DNA from: an uncultured Litoreibacter sp.
GTDB lineage: Bacteria; Pseudomonadota; Alphaproteobacteria; Rhodobacterales; Rhodobacteraceae
NCBI GenBank assembly: GCA_947494435.1
Contig: CANLUY010000002.1
Coordinates: 186,001 to 250,000, forward strand
Direction: 5' to 3'
Length of the DNA: 64,000 nt
Shown in pieces: positions 1-9,525 of this stretch (position 1 is the first letter of the stretch; each line of letters begins with the position of its first letter). A program made the translations under genes and the position numbers. The notes beneath the pieces are model-generated. The model had not been told where the DNA came from and ran no database searches. It worked only from the letters and a program-made list of their open reading frames with translations.

Positions 1-514
1 AATTCAGATCGGGTTGGGAGGCGAGGAAGTTGTGGAGGTAATATTGCCCACGGCCGGGATCGAACTCCCATGCGGGGCCGCCGAAATGGCTGTGCCAGTT
101 GGTTGGCGGCGCGCCATCGGGCAGGGGGTCGGCCCACACGTACCAGTCTGCTTTGTCATTGTCGCGGCTGACGCGGGACTGTTTGAACCACTCGTGTTGA
201 TCGGAGGTGTGGGACAAGACCTGATCAACGATCAGTTTCAGACCCTTGTCATGGGCGGTTTGGATCAGCCGGTCAAAGGCATCGAGATCGCCAAACAGCG
301 GATCGACTGCGAGGTAATCAGAGACGTCATAGCCCATATCCGCTTGCGGGGAGGCGAAGATCGGGGACAGCCAGATGCAATCCACGCCAAGGGCTGCGAT
401 ATGGTCCAAGCGGCGGGTGATGCCGTCCAGATCGCCGACACCGTCGCCGTCATCGTCCTGATAGGACCGGGGATAGACCTGATAGATTACAGCGCTGCGC
501 CACCATTCGTTCAT
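1..514 (-). CDS. Alpha-glucosidase, GH13 family (5' part only, runs off the window)
   Basis: The reading frame starts at ATG 514 (MNEWWRSAVIYQVYPRSY) and is still open at base 1, giving about 171 residues. An AAGGA-type ribosome site lies about six bases upstream. The N-terminal strand WWRSAVIYQVYPRS, the GVDCIWLSPIFASPQADMGY segment and the conserved region I written as DQVLSHTSDQH are characteristic of GH13 oligo-1,6-/alpha-glucosidases, which hydrolyse terminal alpha-linked glucose from small oligosaccharides in the cytoplasm. The catalytic Asp and Glu would lie beyond the window edge and cannot be checked. It is divergent from ftsZ. In alphaproteobacteria such genes usually sit with ABC sugar-transport genes, which could lie to the left. 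Confidence 0.9.
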   Translation of the reverse strand, partial: MNEWWRSAVIYQVYPRSYQDDDGDGVGDLDGITRRLDHIAALGVDCIWLSPIFASPQADMGYDVSDYLAVDPLFGDLDAFDRLIQTAHDKGLKLIVDQVLSHTSDQHEWFKQSRVSRDNDKADWYVWADPLPDGAPPTNWHSHFGGPAWEFDPGRGQYYLHNFLASQPDLN

Positions 515-926
515 GCATGATCCTTTCGACATTCGTCACCCTAGCAGTCGACGCCTCAAAGAAAAGCAGGTCTTGTTGTCACGTGGCCGGAGAGATGGTA
601 GTTATCCCCAACAACACAGGCGCAAAGCGCCGATAGGCCGAGCAGTTGGCCCTGCAAGCAGACGAATTCGCCTCGCGGCTTTGCGCGGGAGGTGGCTTTT
701 TTCGTGTGTTCTCTATGGGGTAAAGGGCTACTGGCCCCTATAATTTGAGTGATTTGGCAAGATACCGCCGAAAGCACGCAAGTTTTCCCCAGATTTTGTG
801 GCATAAATGCCTTTTTTCGCGTGACCTCAGGGGCGACTCTGGCTAGGGTCTTCGACAAAGAGGCAAAACGATAAGGGCGAAACGCCCAATTTCTTGGTGC
901 ACAGTACAAACAGGCGGACACAACCC
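515..926. other. Intergenic region between the alpha-glucosidase gene and ftsZ, with hairpins
   Basis: No convincing gene is seen in this 412-base stretch between two divergent genes; both promoters should lie here. It holds a local GGCGC-AAA-GCGCC hairpin at 619-631, a terminator-like hairpin at 671-692, a near-palindrome TATGGGG...CCCCTATA at about 714-742, and a GGGCG-AAA-CGCCC hairpin at 875-887 in the ftsZ leader. The usual upstream neighbour ftsA is not present. Confidence 0.6.
671..706 (+). terminator. Terminator-like hairpin with U-run upstream of ftsZ
   Basis: CCTC-GCG (671-677) can pair with CGC-GG-GAGG (684-692) around a GCTTTG loop, with a two-base bulge, and is followed by TGGCTTTTTTC. 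The loop-proximal segment GCTTTGCGC (678-686) is also perfectly complementary to GCGCAAAGC at 620-628. The terminator hairpin and a long-range stem are therefore mutually exclusive. No protein gene ends just upstream, so it may end a short RNA or act as an attenuator. Confidence 0.4.
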
Positions 927-2480
927 ATGACACTCAACCTTCGGATTCCCGAGCAACCAGAATTGAAGCCACGTATCACTGTTTTCGGTGTTGGCGGCGC
1001 AGGCGGCAACGCTGTGAACAACATGATCGAGAAAGAGCTTGATGGTGTTGAATTCGTAACGGCCAATACAGATGCACAAGCGTTGCAGCATTCGAAGGCT
1101 CCGTCGAAAATCCAGATGGGCGTGAAAGTCACTGAAGGTCTGGGCGCGGGTGCACGCCCGTCGGTCGGCGCGTCCGCTGCCGAAGAAACCATTGAAGAAA
1201 TTGTCGACCATCTGGCCGGCGCGCACATGTGCTTTATCACCGCCGGCATGGGTGGCGGAACGGGCACAGGGGCTGCGCCAATCATCGCGCAAGCGGCGCG
1301 GGAGCTGGGTGTTCTGACTGTTGGTGTTGTCACCAAGCCGTTCCAGTTCGAGGGCGGCAAACGCATGAAGCAAGCCGATGAAGGCATTGATGAGCTTCAA
1401 AAAGTTGTCGACACACTGATTATCATTCCGAACCAGAACCTGTTCCGTCTGGCCAATGAAAAGACGACCTTTACCGAGGCGTTTTCCATGGCGGATGACG
1501 TGCTGTATCAAGGCGTCAAAGGTGTGACCGATTTGATGGTCCGTCCTGGCTTGATTAACCTCGACTTCGCTGATGTTCGCGCCGTTATGGACGAGATGGG
1601 CAAAGCGATGATGGGGACAGGCGAGGCAGAGGGCGAAGATCGCGCGATCCAAGCTGCAGAAAAAGCCATCGCCAACCCGCTGCTGGACGAGATTTCCCTG
1701 CGTGGCGCCAAAGGTGTGCTGATCAACATCACTGGCGCACATGACCTGACCTTGTTCGAACTGGACGAAGCGGCCAACCGTATTCGCGAAGAAGTCGACC
1801 CAGAAGCCAACATCATTGTCGGCTCCACGCTGGATACAACAATGGAAGGCGCGATGCGCGTGTCTGTTGTGGCAACGGGCATCGAGGCATCGGAAGAGTT
1901 GCTGGCACAGCCAGTGCCGCGCCGGTCTTTGGCGGCCCCATTGTCGCAAGAGCGTGTGGCTGAACCCGCGCCTGTTGCGGCTGCCGCCCCTGCATCCGTC
2001 GCGGTTGCTATGACACCAGTGGAAACACCTGCCGCACACGCGCCGCAAGAAGAGCCTTCTTTGTTTGAAGGTATTTCTGAGGCACCAGCGGCTGAGCGGA
2101 TTGCAGATGATGGTCTGCCAGAGCCGGTTTATCAACCTGCGCCTGAGCCTGCTGTTGCACCTGTTGAGCAAGCTGCATTCGCACCTCGTCAGGCAGAGCC
2201 GGGCACACCGACACCCGAAGCGATGGAACGGCTGCGCGCGGCGGTTTCTCGTACACCGACATTGGAGCCAGCACCTGTTGAGCGCCAGCCTGTTGCGGAA
2301 GAAAAGCCACGTTTTGGCATCAACTCTTTGATTGGTCGCATGACCGGTGGGGCAGGCGAAGAGGGTCAGCAAGCTGTCCGTCGTCAGCCGCAGGTTAATA
2401 CAATCGAGCCTTCCGCAGAGGTTGATCCTGAGCAGGAAAAGATCGAAATTCCAGCGTTTTTGAGACGCCAAGCGAATTAA
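927..2480 (+). CDS. ftsZ: Cell division protein FtsZ
   Basis: FtsZ is the tubulin-like GTPase that polymerises into the division ring at mid-cell. The 517-residue product carries the GGAGGN loop at residues 23-28, the tubulin signature GGGTGTG at 109-115, and the NLFR and NLDFADV segments of the GTPase and T7 regions. The region after about residue 320 is a long Ala/Pro/Glu-rich linker, as in alphaproteobacterial FtsZ, and the protein ends with EIPAFLRRQ, the conserved C-terminal peptide that binds FtsA and other partners. I chose ATG 927; an upstream in-frame TTG at 894 would add only an unlikely 11 residues. A strong terminator follows at 2505. lpxC, bamD and recN lie downstream on the same strand, but ftsQ and ftsA do not lie upstream. 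Confidence 0.97.
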   Translation: MTLNLRIPEQPELKPRITVFGVGGAGGNAVNNMIEKELDGVEFVTANTDAQALQHSKAPSKIQMGVKVTEGLGAGARPSVGASAAEETIEEIVDHLAGAHMCFITAGMGGGTGTGAAPIIAQAARELGVLTVGVVTKPFQFEGGKRMKQADEGIDELQKVVDTLIIIPNQNLFRLANEKTTFTEAFSMADDVLYQGVKGVTDLMVRPGLINLDFADVRAVMDEMGKAMMGTGEAEGEDRAIQAAEKAIANPLLDEISLRGAKGVLINITGAHDLTLFELDEAANRIREEVDPEANIIVGSTLDTTMEGAMRVSVVATGIEASEELLAQPVPRRSLAAPLSQERVAEPAPVAAAAPASVAVAMTPVETPAAHAPQEEPSLFEGISEAPAAERIADDGLPEPVYQPAPEPAVAPVEQAAFAPRQAEPGTPTPEAMERLRAAVSRTPTLEPAPVERQPVAEEKPRFGINSLIGRMTGGAGEEGQQAVRRQPQVNTIEPSAEVDPEQEKIEIPAFLRRQAN

Positions 2481-2504
2481 GTCACACCAAATGACGTAAC
2501 GTTG

Positions 2505-2529
2505 AAGGCTGGGGTAACCCAGCCTTTTT
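2505..2529 (+). terminator. Rho-independent terminator after ftsZ
   Basis: A perfect nine-base stem AAGGCTGGG / CCCAGCCTT closes on a GTAA tetraloop and runs into a T-tract. It lies 24 bases after the ftsZ stop codon and separates ftsZ transcription from lpxC. Confidence 0.9.
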
Positions 2530-2727
2530 CGTTTGTTTTCAGGTATTTGAAAATTTGGGTCAGAAATTATGACAGAATGAAGCCGTTTGTTGCAAACGGT
2601 CATAAAGAGTGAGTTGAGGCAGCGCAGTGCAATGCCTATTTTCAGCTCATCAGGAACTGGGGGGTTCTTGATACGTTAAGTATATGCGTGAAACTAGAAA
2701 TCTGCCGCTTCTTTTGGAGGCTCTAAC

Positions 2728-3651
2728 GTGCAAGCAACTTTGATCTCTGATGTCACCTTTGAAGGTGTCGGATTGCATTCCGGCGTCTCTACGAAGATGA
2801 CCGTCCGCCCTGCAGGCACCGATCATGGTATCTGGTTTAAGCGTGTTGACGTGACTGACGCTGATCCGATGATCCCGGCGCTGTACCATGTGGTCGAGCA
2901 CAAACCATTGTGCACCCGCATCGTGAATGCCGCTGGCGTCGAAGTAACAACCATCGAACACATCATGGCCGCCTTGGCAGGCTGCGGCGTGCGCAACGCA
3001 TTGATCGAGATTGACGGACCAGAAGTTCCGATTATGGACGGCTGTGCCGCCGATTTTGTGCGCGCAATTGTTGACACAGGCATCGAGGCGCAAGACGCGC
3101 CGCTTTATGCAATCGAAGTTCTGAAGATCGTGACGGTTGAGCATGAGGATGGCGCGATTGCGACACTCTCTCCTGCTGGGTCCTTGGAGATTGATTTCCG
3201 CATCGCGTTTCAGGACAGCGCCATTGGTGAGCAGTCCAAACATTTGAACATGGCGAACGGAACGTTCGTACGCGAGTTGTCCGATAGCCGGACGTTCTGC
3301 CGTAAATCCGACATCGACATGATGCATGCCAACGGGCTTGCGCTTGGCGGTACTTATGAGAACGCGGTTGTCGTAGACGGAGATGACGTGTTGAGCCCGG
3401 GTGGCTTGCGCCATGCCGACGAGGCCGTGCGCCACAAGATGCTGGACGCTTTGGGCGATCTGGCGTTGGCTGGCGCGCCTATTCTGGGCCGCTATACAGG
3501 TGTCAAAGCAGGTCACGCGATGACCAACGAGGTGTTACGCAAGCTGTTTGCAACACCCGGTGCCTACCGGCTTGTGCCATGCTCTGTCGATCAGTTGCGG
3601 CGTTTGCCGGGTGTTGGTGTGAAGCCGCGCGACTTGGCTCTGGTGGCCTAA
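2728..3651 (+). CDS. lpxC: UDP-3-O-acyl-N-acetylglucosamine deacetylase LpxC
   Basis: LpxC is the zinc deacetylase that performs the committed step of lipid A synthesis. The 307-residue protein starts MQATLISDVTFEGVGLHSG, the typical opening. It has TTIEHIMAAL with the first zinc His (about residue 78), the MDGCAADF segment, and HKMLDALGDLALAG with the further His/Asp ligands. AGHAMTNEVLRKL carries the late catalytic His. The start is GTG 2728, supported by TTGGAGG at 2714-2720 with good spacing. It lies between ftsZ and bamD, the usual alphaproteobacterial order. Confidence 0.97.
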   Translation: MQATLISDVTFEGVGLHSGVSTKMTVRPAGTDHGIWFKRVDVTDADPMIPALYHVVEHKPLCTRIVNAAGVEVTTIEHIMAALAGCGVRNALIEIDGPEVPIMDGCAADFVRAIVDTGIEAQDAPLYAIEVLKIVTVEHEDGAIATLSPAGSLEIDFRIAFQDSAIGEQSKHLNMANGTFVRELSDSRTFCRKSDIDMMHANGLALGGTYENAVVVDGDDVLSPGGLRHADEAVRHKMLDALGDLALAGAPILGRYTGVKAGHAMTNEVLRKLFATPGAYRLVPCSVDQLRRLPGVGVKPRDLALVA

Positions 3652-3789
3652 ATTTCGCAGTTGGCGGTTTTACTTTGCAAAAACCTCACCAAAGACGTTT
3701 TGCCCGCGAAAGACATGTGTTAAGCCTTGTTCAAAGTGCTGCATCCTCGCGTAACGAGGGCGGCCAAAGTGCAGGGTTGGCGGGCTGAT

Positions 3790-4665
3790 ATGCCGAACAG
3801 GTCATTCTTAAATACGGTCCTTGTGATCTCGCTTGCGGCAGGCTTGTCCGCGTGCGGCGCGCGCGATGGTCAGCGCAGTGGATTTCTTGGCGGGTTCTTC
3901 CGGTCAAACCAAGAAGCGCCGCTGGAGAATTTCGCGCCGGAAGAGATTTTCCGCCGTGGTGAAGCCGCGCTGGAAGCCGGTGATCCGGATGAGGCTGTGC
4001 GCCTGTTTGGTGAGGTTGAGCGGCTCTATCCATACTCGGAATGGGCCAAGCGCGCGTTGATCATGACGGCGTTCACCTATCATTCTGACAAGGAATATGA
4101 GAGCTCCCGCGCGGCGGCGCAGCGCTTCCTTGATTTTTATCCAGCAGATGAAGACGCGCCATATGCGCAATATTTGCTGGCGATCAGCTATTATGATCAG
4201 ATCGACCAAGTTGGGCGCGATCAGGGTATTACGTTCCAAGCGTTGCAGGCTTTGCGGACGGTGATTGAGCGTTATCCAGATACGGATTATGCGCGCTCGT
4301 CTGTTTTGAAATTTGATCTCGCTTTTGACCATCTCGCCGGCAAAGAGATGGAGATCGGGCGTTATTACCTCAAGCGCGGTCATTACCCGGCTGCGATCAA
4401 CAGGTTCCGTGTTGTGGTGGAGGAATTCCAGACGACGACACATACCGCCGAAGCCTTGCACCGTTTGGTAGAAAGCTACCTGTCCTTGGGCCTGACGGAT
4501 GAGGCGCAAACGGCTGCGGCGATCTTGGGCTATAACTACCAGTCCAACGAGTTTTATCAGGACAGCTTTGATCTGTTGGCGGGCCGTGGACTGAAACCTG
4601 CGCCGAAGGGCACAGGTTGGCTGGTTGATATTTACCGGCAGGTGATCCGCGGCAAGTGGCTGTAA
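3790..4665 (+). CDS. bamD: Outer membrane protein assembly factor BamD (lipoprotein)
   Basis: BamD is the essential TPR lipoprotein of the Bam complex that inserts beta-barrel proteins into the outer membrane. The 291-residue product has a signal peptide ending in the lipobox LSAC (Cys about residue 22), then TPR-like repeats beginning PEEIFRRGEAALEAGDPDEA. The YPYSEWAKRA and HYPAAINRF motifs are typical of the YfiO/ComL family. I prefer ATG 3790 because it places the signal peptide at the N-terminus; an in-frame TTG at 3727 would bury it. recN follows 24 bases downstream, a common pairing in Rhodobacteraceae. Confidence 0.93.
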   Translation: MPNRSFLNTVLVISLAAGLSACGARDGQRSGFLGGFFRSNQEAPLENFAPEEIFRRGEAALEAGDPDEAVRLFGEVERLYPYSEWAKRALIMTAFTYHSDKEYESSRAAAQRFLDFYPADEDAPYAQYLLAISYYDQIDQVGRDQGITFQALQALRTVIERYPDTDYARSSVLKFDLAFDHLAGKEMEIGRYYLKRGHYPAAINRFRVVVEEFQTTTHTAEALHRLVESYLSLGLTDEAQTAAAILGYNYQSNEFYQDSFDLLAGRGLKPAPKGTGWLVDIYRQVIRGKWL

Positions 4666-4689
4666 GGCCTCCCGTGTGGGCGGTGTAAC

Positions 4690-6333
4690 ATGCTGCGATC
4701 TTTAGACATTCGCGACATGCTGATCATTGATCGGCTTTTGCTTGAGTTTCAACCCGGCCTTAATGTGCTGACGGGCGAGACGGGTGCAGGTAAGTCGATC
4801 CTTTTGGATTCATTAGGTTTTGTTCTTGGCTGGCGCGGTCGCGCCGAGCTGGTGCGCGCAGGTGCAGAGAAGGGCGAGGTTGAGGCCTCGTTCGATTTAC
4901 CAAGGGGCCACGCCGCGCGCGGGGTGCTGGAAGAGGCCGGTTTCGAGGACACAGACGAGCTGATCCTACGGCGGGTCAATTATCCTGACGGGCGCAAGCA
5001 AGCTTGGGTCAATGACAGGCGGGCCTCTGGTGAGGTGTTGCGCGCTTTGTCAGACGCTTTGGTGGAATTGCATGGCCAGCATGATGATCGCGGATTGTTG
5101 AATCCGAAGGAACACCGCGCGTTGCTGGATCAATTTGCAGGTGTTGATCTCGGGCCGGTCCAAGCGGCATGGGCGGAGATGTCTCGGGCGCGCAAGGCAT
5201 TGAAAGCCGCTGAAAAGGCATTGGCGGAGGTGAAGGCCGAAGAAGACTTCCTGAGGCATGCCGTGGATGAGTTGGAAAGTCTTGATCCACAGTCGGGGCA
5301 AGAGGCGGAATTGGATGCACAGCGCCGGCAGATGCAGGCGGGTGAGCGGATACGTGAAGATATTGCGAAAGCATTACAAGGGCTTGGACCGTCTGGCGCA
5401 GAAGGCATGATGGGTGATGCCGTGCGTTGGTTGGACGGTGTGGCTGACAAGGCGGATGGTCAACTCGACGCGCCGCTTGCCGCGTTGGAGCGGGCGATGA
5501 CGGAACTTGGCGACGCTCATCAGGGTGTTGAAGAGGCTCTGCAAGCCGTGTCTTTTGATCCCTATGAGTTGGAGCGATGCGAAGAGCGTTTATTCGCCAT
5601 TCGCGGCTTGGCGCGGAAACATGATGTGTTGCCCGATGATTTGACTGCGTTGAGTGAGAGCTTTCGGGCGCGTCTTGATGCGTTGGATGGCGGAGCGCGC
5701 GAAATCGCTGGACTGGAACAAGCGTTGTCGGATGCAGAGGTGGCATTTGGCGCAGAGGCAGATGCCTTGCATGAGGCGCGGGTGGCGGCTGCGGCGCGGC
5801 TTGATACCGCCATGATGGCGGAACTGGCGCCTCTCAAGATGGAACGCGCCGTTTTTAATACAGAAATCAGTGATGACGGATTTGGCCCTGAAGGCCGCGA
5901 TATGGTCGCCTTCACGGTCGCGACCAATCCCGGAACGCCTGCGGGTCCTTTGAATAAGATCGCGTCGGGTGGGGAGTTGTCACGGTTCCTATTGGCGTTG
6001 AAAGTCTGTCTGAGCAGCACGTCAGGCGATGTCACCATGATCTTTGACGAGATTGATCGTGGTGTAGGCGGGGCCACGGCAGATGCGGTAGGGCGGCGAC
6101 TGGCCTCCCTCGCGGACGGGTCGCAAATTTTGGTGGTGACGCATTCCCCGCAAGTGGCCGCGTTGGGCGGGCATCACTGGCGGGTTGAGAAATCCGTGAA
6201 GGATGATGTGACATTGTCGACTGTTGTGCCGCTTGATCGTGGCGCGCGTGTGGATGAAATCGCGCGGATGGTATCAGGTGACACGGTGACGGACGCGGCA
6301 CGAGAGGCTGCGCGAGCCTTGCTTGGTGGCTAG
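4690..6333 (+). CDS. recN: DNA repair protein RecN
   Basis: RecN is an SMC-like ATPase that acts at DNA double-strand breaks during recombinational repair. The 547-residue protein has the Walker A motif GETGAGKS at about residues 29-36, followed by two coiled-coil arms rich in Ala, Glu and Leu. Near the C-terminus are the ABC signature ASGGELSRFLLALK and the Walker B FDEIDRGVGG. Length matches the family. It is the last gene of the ftsZ-lpxC-bamD-recN run and converges on the flavoprotein gene ending at 6377. Confidence 0.96.
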   Translation: MLRSLDIRDMLIIDRLLLEFQPGLNVLTGETGAGKSILLDSLGFVLGWRGRAELVRAGAEKGEVEASFDLPRGHAARGVLEEAGFEDTDELILRRVNYPDGRKQAWVNDRRASGEVLRALSDALVELHGQHDDRGLLNPKEHRALLDQFAGVDLGPVQAAWAEMSRARKALKAAEKALAEVKAEEDFLRHAVDELESLDPQSGQEAELDAQRRQMQAGERIREDIAKALQGLGPSGAEGMMGDAVRWLDGVADKADGQLDAPLAALERAMTELGDAHQGVEEALQAVSFDPYELERCEERLFAIRGLARKHDVLPDDLTALSESFRARLDALDGGAREIAGLEQALSDAEVAFGAEADALHEARVAAAARLDTAMMAELAPLKMERAVFNTEISDDGFGPEGRDMVAFTVATNPGTPAGPLNKIASGGELSRFLLALKVCLSSTSGDVTMIFDEIDRGVGGATADAVGRRLASLADGSQILVVTHSPQVAALGGHHWRVEKSVKDDVTLSTVVPLDRGARVDEIARMVSGDTVTDAAREAARALLGG

Positions 6334-6376
6334 CGTCGGTCTTTGAGTGTTTTTGTCAAAAAGATGCCGCAAGGTC

Positions 6377-7750
6377 TCAGTTGATTTGAACCATCTTGCC
6401 GGGGTTCAGGATGTTTTGCGGATCAAAGCTGCGTTTGATATCGCCCATAACAGACCACGCGTCACCGTGTTCCCGAGCCATGTATTTCATTTTTCCCATG
6501 CCGACACCATGTTCGCCAGTGACAGTGCCGCCCATTTCCAAGGCGCGATCAACCATGCGATCGGCGAGGCGCTTTGCTTCGGTTAATTCATCGGGGTTGT
6601 CGGGGTCCATCATCAAGATCGCATGGAAATTGCCGTCGCCCACATGGCCCAAGATGGGTCCGTGCAGCGGGCTGTCTGCGATGTCGGCTTGGGTTTGGGT
6701 GACGGCGTCTGCAAGTTTTGAGATCGGCACGCAGATGTCTGTGGACATGGCAGTCGCACCCTTGCGGGAGGCAAGGATAGCGTAATAGCCGTCATGACGT
6801 AATTGCCAGAGCGCGTTGCGGTCTTCGGTTTTCGTGGCCCATTTGAAATCAGAGCCACCGTGATCGCTCACCAATTCGCCGAACCGTTCTGATTGCTCGG
6901 CCACTGCAGCGTCTGACCCGTGGAATTCAACAAGAAGGTGGGGCTGTGCGGGCATGTCGCCGCCGGAATAGGCGTTAAAGGCGAGGGCGGTTGCGGCGTC
7001 AACGAACTCGATCCGGGCCATAGGAATGCCCATCTGGATCGTCATCATCACGCAATTGACGGCGGAGTGCATGTCCGGGAAGGCGCAAATGCCCGCTGAG
7101 ATGGCCTCCGGCTGGCCTTGCAGCTTAAGCGTCAGTTCTGTGATCAGGCCGAGCGTGCCTTCGGAGCCTACGAATAGATGCGTTAGGTCGTAGCCCGCAG
7201 AAGTTTTGCGCGCGCGCGAGCCTGTGCGGATGATACGGCCATCGGCCAGTACGACCTCCAACCCCATGACATTGTCGGCCATCGTCCCGTAGCGCACCGT
7301 CGTTGTACCGGATGCACGGGTGGAGGCCATGCCACCTATAGAGGCATTCGCGCCAGGATCGACGGGAAAGAACAGCCCCGTCGCGCGCAGGTCTTCGTTC
7401 AACGCCATGCGTGTGATGCCGGGTTGCACGCGGACGTCCATGTCTTCGGGGTTGATCTCAAGGACTTGGTTCATGCGCTGGAAATCAACGGTGACGCCGC
7501 CTTTGAGGGCGAGTGCGTGGCCTTCAAGCGAGGTGCCGGTGCCCCAAGGAATGACGGGGCAGTCGTGTTTGGCGCAGATTTTGACGAGATCGCTGACTTC
7601 CTGCGTGGTCTCCGGATAGGCGACGGCATCGGGGGGCATGGGGGCGTAGTAGACTTCGGAACGGCCATGAATATCGCGATCGGACTTGGAGACGTTGAGC
7701 CTTTCGCCTAAGAGGGTAGAAAGCTCGGTGATGGCTGCGTCGATGGTCAT
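6377..7750 (-). CDS. FAD-linked oxidase, D-lactate dehydrogenase (cytochrome)-like
   Basis: This is a 457-residue flavoprotein of the GlcD/Dld/vanillyl-alcohol-oxidase type, which oxidises 2-hydroxy acids such as D-lactate or glycolate and passes electrons to the respiratory chain. The FAD-binding PCMH domain shows PWGTGTSLEGHA and VDPGANASIGGMASTRASG. The C-terminal cap ends with GTVTGEHGVGMGKMKYM and FDPQNILNPGKM, hallmark motifs of the D-lactate dehydrogenase group. Length matches mitochondrial-type D-LDH, and no glcEF partners are adjacent, so D-lactate is the likelier substrate. It is divergent from the chloride channel gene. Confidence 0.88.
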   Translation of the reverse strand: MTIDAAITELSTLLGERLNVSKSDRDIHGRSEVYYAPMPPDAVAYPETTQEVSDLVKICAKHDCPVIPWGTGTSLEGHALALKGGVTVDFQRMNQVLEINPEDMDVRVQPGITRMALNEDLRATGLFFPVDPGANASIGGMASTRASGTTTVRYGTMADNVMGLEVVLADGRIIRTGSRARKTSAGYDLTHLFVGSEGTLGLITELTLKLQGQPEAISAGICAFPDMHSAVNCVMMTIQMGIPMARIEFVDAATALAFNAYSGGDMPAQPHLLVEFHGSDAAVAEQSERFGELVSDHGGSDFKWATKTEDRNALWQLRHDGYYAILASRKGATAMSTDICVPISKLADAVTQTQADIADSPLHGPILGHVGDGNFHAILMMDPDNPDELTEAKRLADRMVDRALEMGGTVTGEHGVGMGKMKYMAREHGDAWSVMGDIKRSFDPQNILNPGKMVQIN

Positions 7751-7821
7751 GGTGCGGGCCTTTGGTGAAATGTTGCAATATGTTAGGCCAACCCGGCCTG
7801 AAGGGAAAGCGCGAGGCGGAG

Positions 7822-9525
7822 ATGGCCCAGCCCGACAAAACGCCCCCTAAGCCCTCGTTTATTGGCGGGCAAATGGATGACGTTGTGCAGTCCTGCAAGA
7901 AGGGCTGGCAGGTTCTGCGCCACCGTGGCCCCTCGCAATTGCAGTTCTGGTTTATCGCCCTTTTGATCGGGATCGCCGCTGGGTTGGCGGCTGTTGGATT
8001 CCGGTTGAGCATCGAATGGCTGCAAGGGGTTCTGTATGACGCCAAAGACGTGCGGTCTTTGCAGGAATTTGTCACGGATTTGGAGTGGTACTGGGTCGTT
8101 TTGATCCCTGTTGTTGGTGGTTTGATCACGGGCACGGTGCTGCATTTGTTTACGCCTGACGGGCGTGCGCGCTCCGTGGCTGAAGTGATTGAAGGCGCGG
8201 CGATGCATAACGGGCGGGTTGAGAAACGCGCAGGGTTGGCTTCTGCCTTTGCGTCTATGATTACGCTGTCCTCTGGTGGATCAACGGGGCGAGAGGGGCC
8301 TGTGGTGCACCTTGCCGGCGTCATTTCCAGCTGGGTGTCAGGGTTGATCAAGGCGGACGGCATCACGGGGCGTGATTTATTGGGATGCGCGGTCGCGGCG
8401 GCTGTGTCGGCGAGCTTCAACGCGCCGATTGCGGGGGCCTTGTTTGCGTTGGAAGTGATCCTGCGCCATTTCGCCGTGCATGCGTTTGCCCCGATTGTTA
8501 TCGCGAGTGCAGCGGGAACTGTGATCAGCCGGTTGGAGTTCGGCGACGTCACAGAGTTTGTGTTGCCGGTGGATTCGGTTCTTGATTTCTACGTCGAATT
8601 ACCTGCGTTTCTGATGCTGGGTCTTCTGTGCGGGCTTGTGGCTGTCGTAATGATGCGGTCCATCTTTTGGGCGGATGATTTGGGGACGGCCTTTCAACAA
8701 CGAACCGGCCTTCCGCGTTGGTTGCGGCCCGCGGTTGCCGGATTGTTGCTGGGGCTTTTGGCGATCTGGTTTCCGCATATTATCGGCGTTGGTTATGGCA
8801 CGACCTCGGCAGCATTGACGGGGTCCTTGTTGTTGCATGAGGCGGTGATTTTCACGGCGATTAAAGTCTTTGCGGTTGCGGTCACGATGGCGGGGCGGAT
8901 GGGGGGAGGTGTGTTTTCTCCCTCCTTGATGGTTGGGGCAATGACGGGTTTGTCTTTCGGAATGATTGCGACCGGCGTTTTTCCGGAGGTCTCAGGCTCT
9001 GAAACCTTATACGCGCTTGCAGGAATGGGGGCGGTTGCCGCAGCGGTTTTGGGGGCGCCGATTTCGACCACATTGATTGTGTTTGAATTGACGGGCGACT
9101 GGCAAACCGGCTTGGCGGTGATGGTTGCGGTGTCACTGTCCTCCGCGATTTCATCGCAACTGGTGGATCGCTCATACTTCCTAACGCAACTTGAGCGCCG
9201 AGGCGTTCATCTTGCCGCGGGACCGCAGGCATATCTTTTGGCGATGTTCAGAGTGGCGAATGTGATGCGCGGCCCGGATGATCCGCGCGCCGCTTCAGAA
9301 GAACTGATCTGGGAAGTCATCGAAGAGGGGGTCTTTATCGCGCCGAACGCGACCCTTGAAGATGCGATGCCGCTGTTCGAAGAGACAAACCGCGTTTTCA
9401 TCCCCGTGGTGACGTTAGGCGAAGAAGGCGAGCCGCCGACGATCCTAGGGGCGTTGTTCCAAGTCGATGCGTTGCGTCAGTATAACCGCGCCCTTGCCGC
9501 AACGGCGGCGGAGGAGCATTCCTAG
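7822..9525 (+). CDS. CLC-type chloride channel or H+/Cl- exchanger
   Basis: This is a multi-pass membrane protein of the CLC family (567 residues from the chosen start). It has the three selectivity signatures: SSGGSTGREGPVVHLAG with the gating glutamate, GGGVFSPSLMVGAMTG, and a later helix GAPISTTLIVFELTGD. The C-terminal tail (EDAMPLFEETNRVFIPVV) resembles a CBS domain. I prefer ATG 7822 because it follows a purine-rich GAGGCGGAG; in-frame starts at 7762 (TTG) and 7780 (ATG) are possible and would add 20 or 14 residues. Its stop codon overlaps that of the convergent DUF427 gene within CTAG. Confidence 0.92.
   Translation: MAQPDKTPPKPSFIGGQMDDVVQSCKKGWQVLRHRGPSQLQFWFIALLIGIAAGLAAVGFRLSIEWLQGVLYDAKDVRSLQEFVTDLEWYWVVLIPVVGGLITGTVLHLFTPDGRARSVAEVIEGAAMHNGRVEKRAGLASAFASMITLSSGGSTGREGPVVHLAGVISSWVSGLIKADGITGRDLLGCAVAAAVSASFNAPIAGALFALEVILRHFAVHAFAPIVIASAAGTVISRLEFGDVTEFVLPVDSVLDFYVELPAFLMLGLLCGLVAVVMMRSIFWADDLGTAFQQRTGLPRWLRPAVAGLLLGLLAIWFPHIIGVGYGTTSAALTGSLLLHEAVIFTAIKVFAVAVTMAGRMGGGVFSPSLMVGAMTGLSFGMIATGVFPEVSGSETLYALAGMGAVAAAVLGAPISTTLIVFELTGDWQTGLAVMVAVSLSSAISSQLVDRSYFLTQLERRGVHLAAGPQAYLLAMFRVANVMRGPDDPRAASEELIWEVIEEGVFIAPNATLEDAMPLFEETNRVFIPVVTLGEEGEPPTILGALFQVDALRQYNRALAATAAEEHS

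Noticed and set aside
604-612. TTATCCCCA, similar to a DnaA box
   Set aside because: It is a single, one-mismatch copy. No cluster of boxes or A+T-rich unwinding region is nearby, so there is no case for an origin.
843-2603. A long open frame on the minus strand opposite ftsZ
   Set aside because: It is antisense to the certain FtsZ gene, has an Arg/Cys/His-rich composition unlike real proteins, and reflects codon bias of the plus-strand gene.
7762-7821. Longer N-terminus for the CLC protein from TTG 7762 or ATG 7780
   Set aside because: Neither has a ribosome site and the segment reads VKCCNMLGQPG, unlike the start of CLC proteins; kept only as an alternative.
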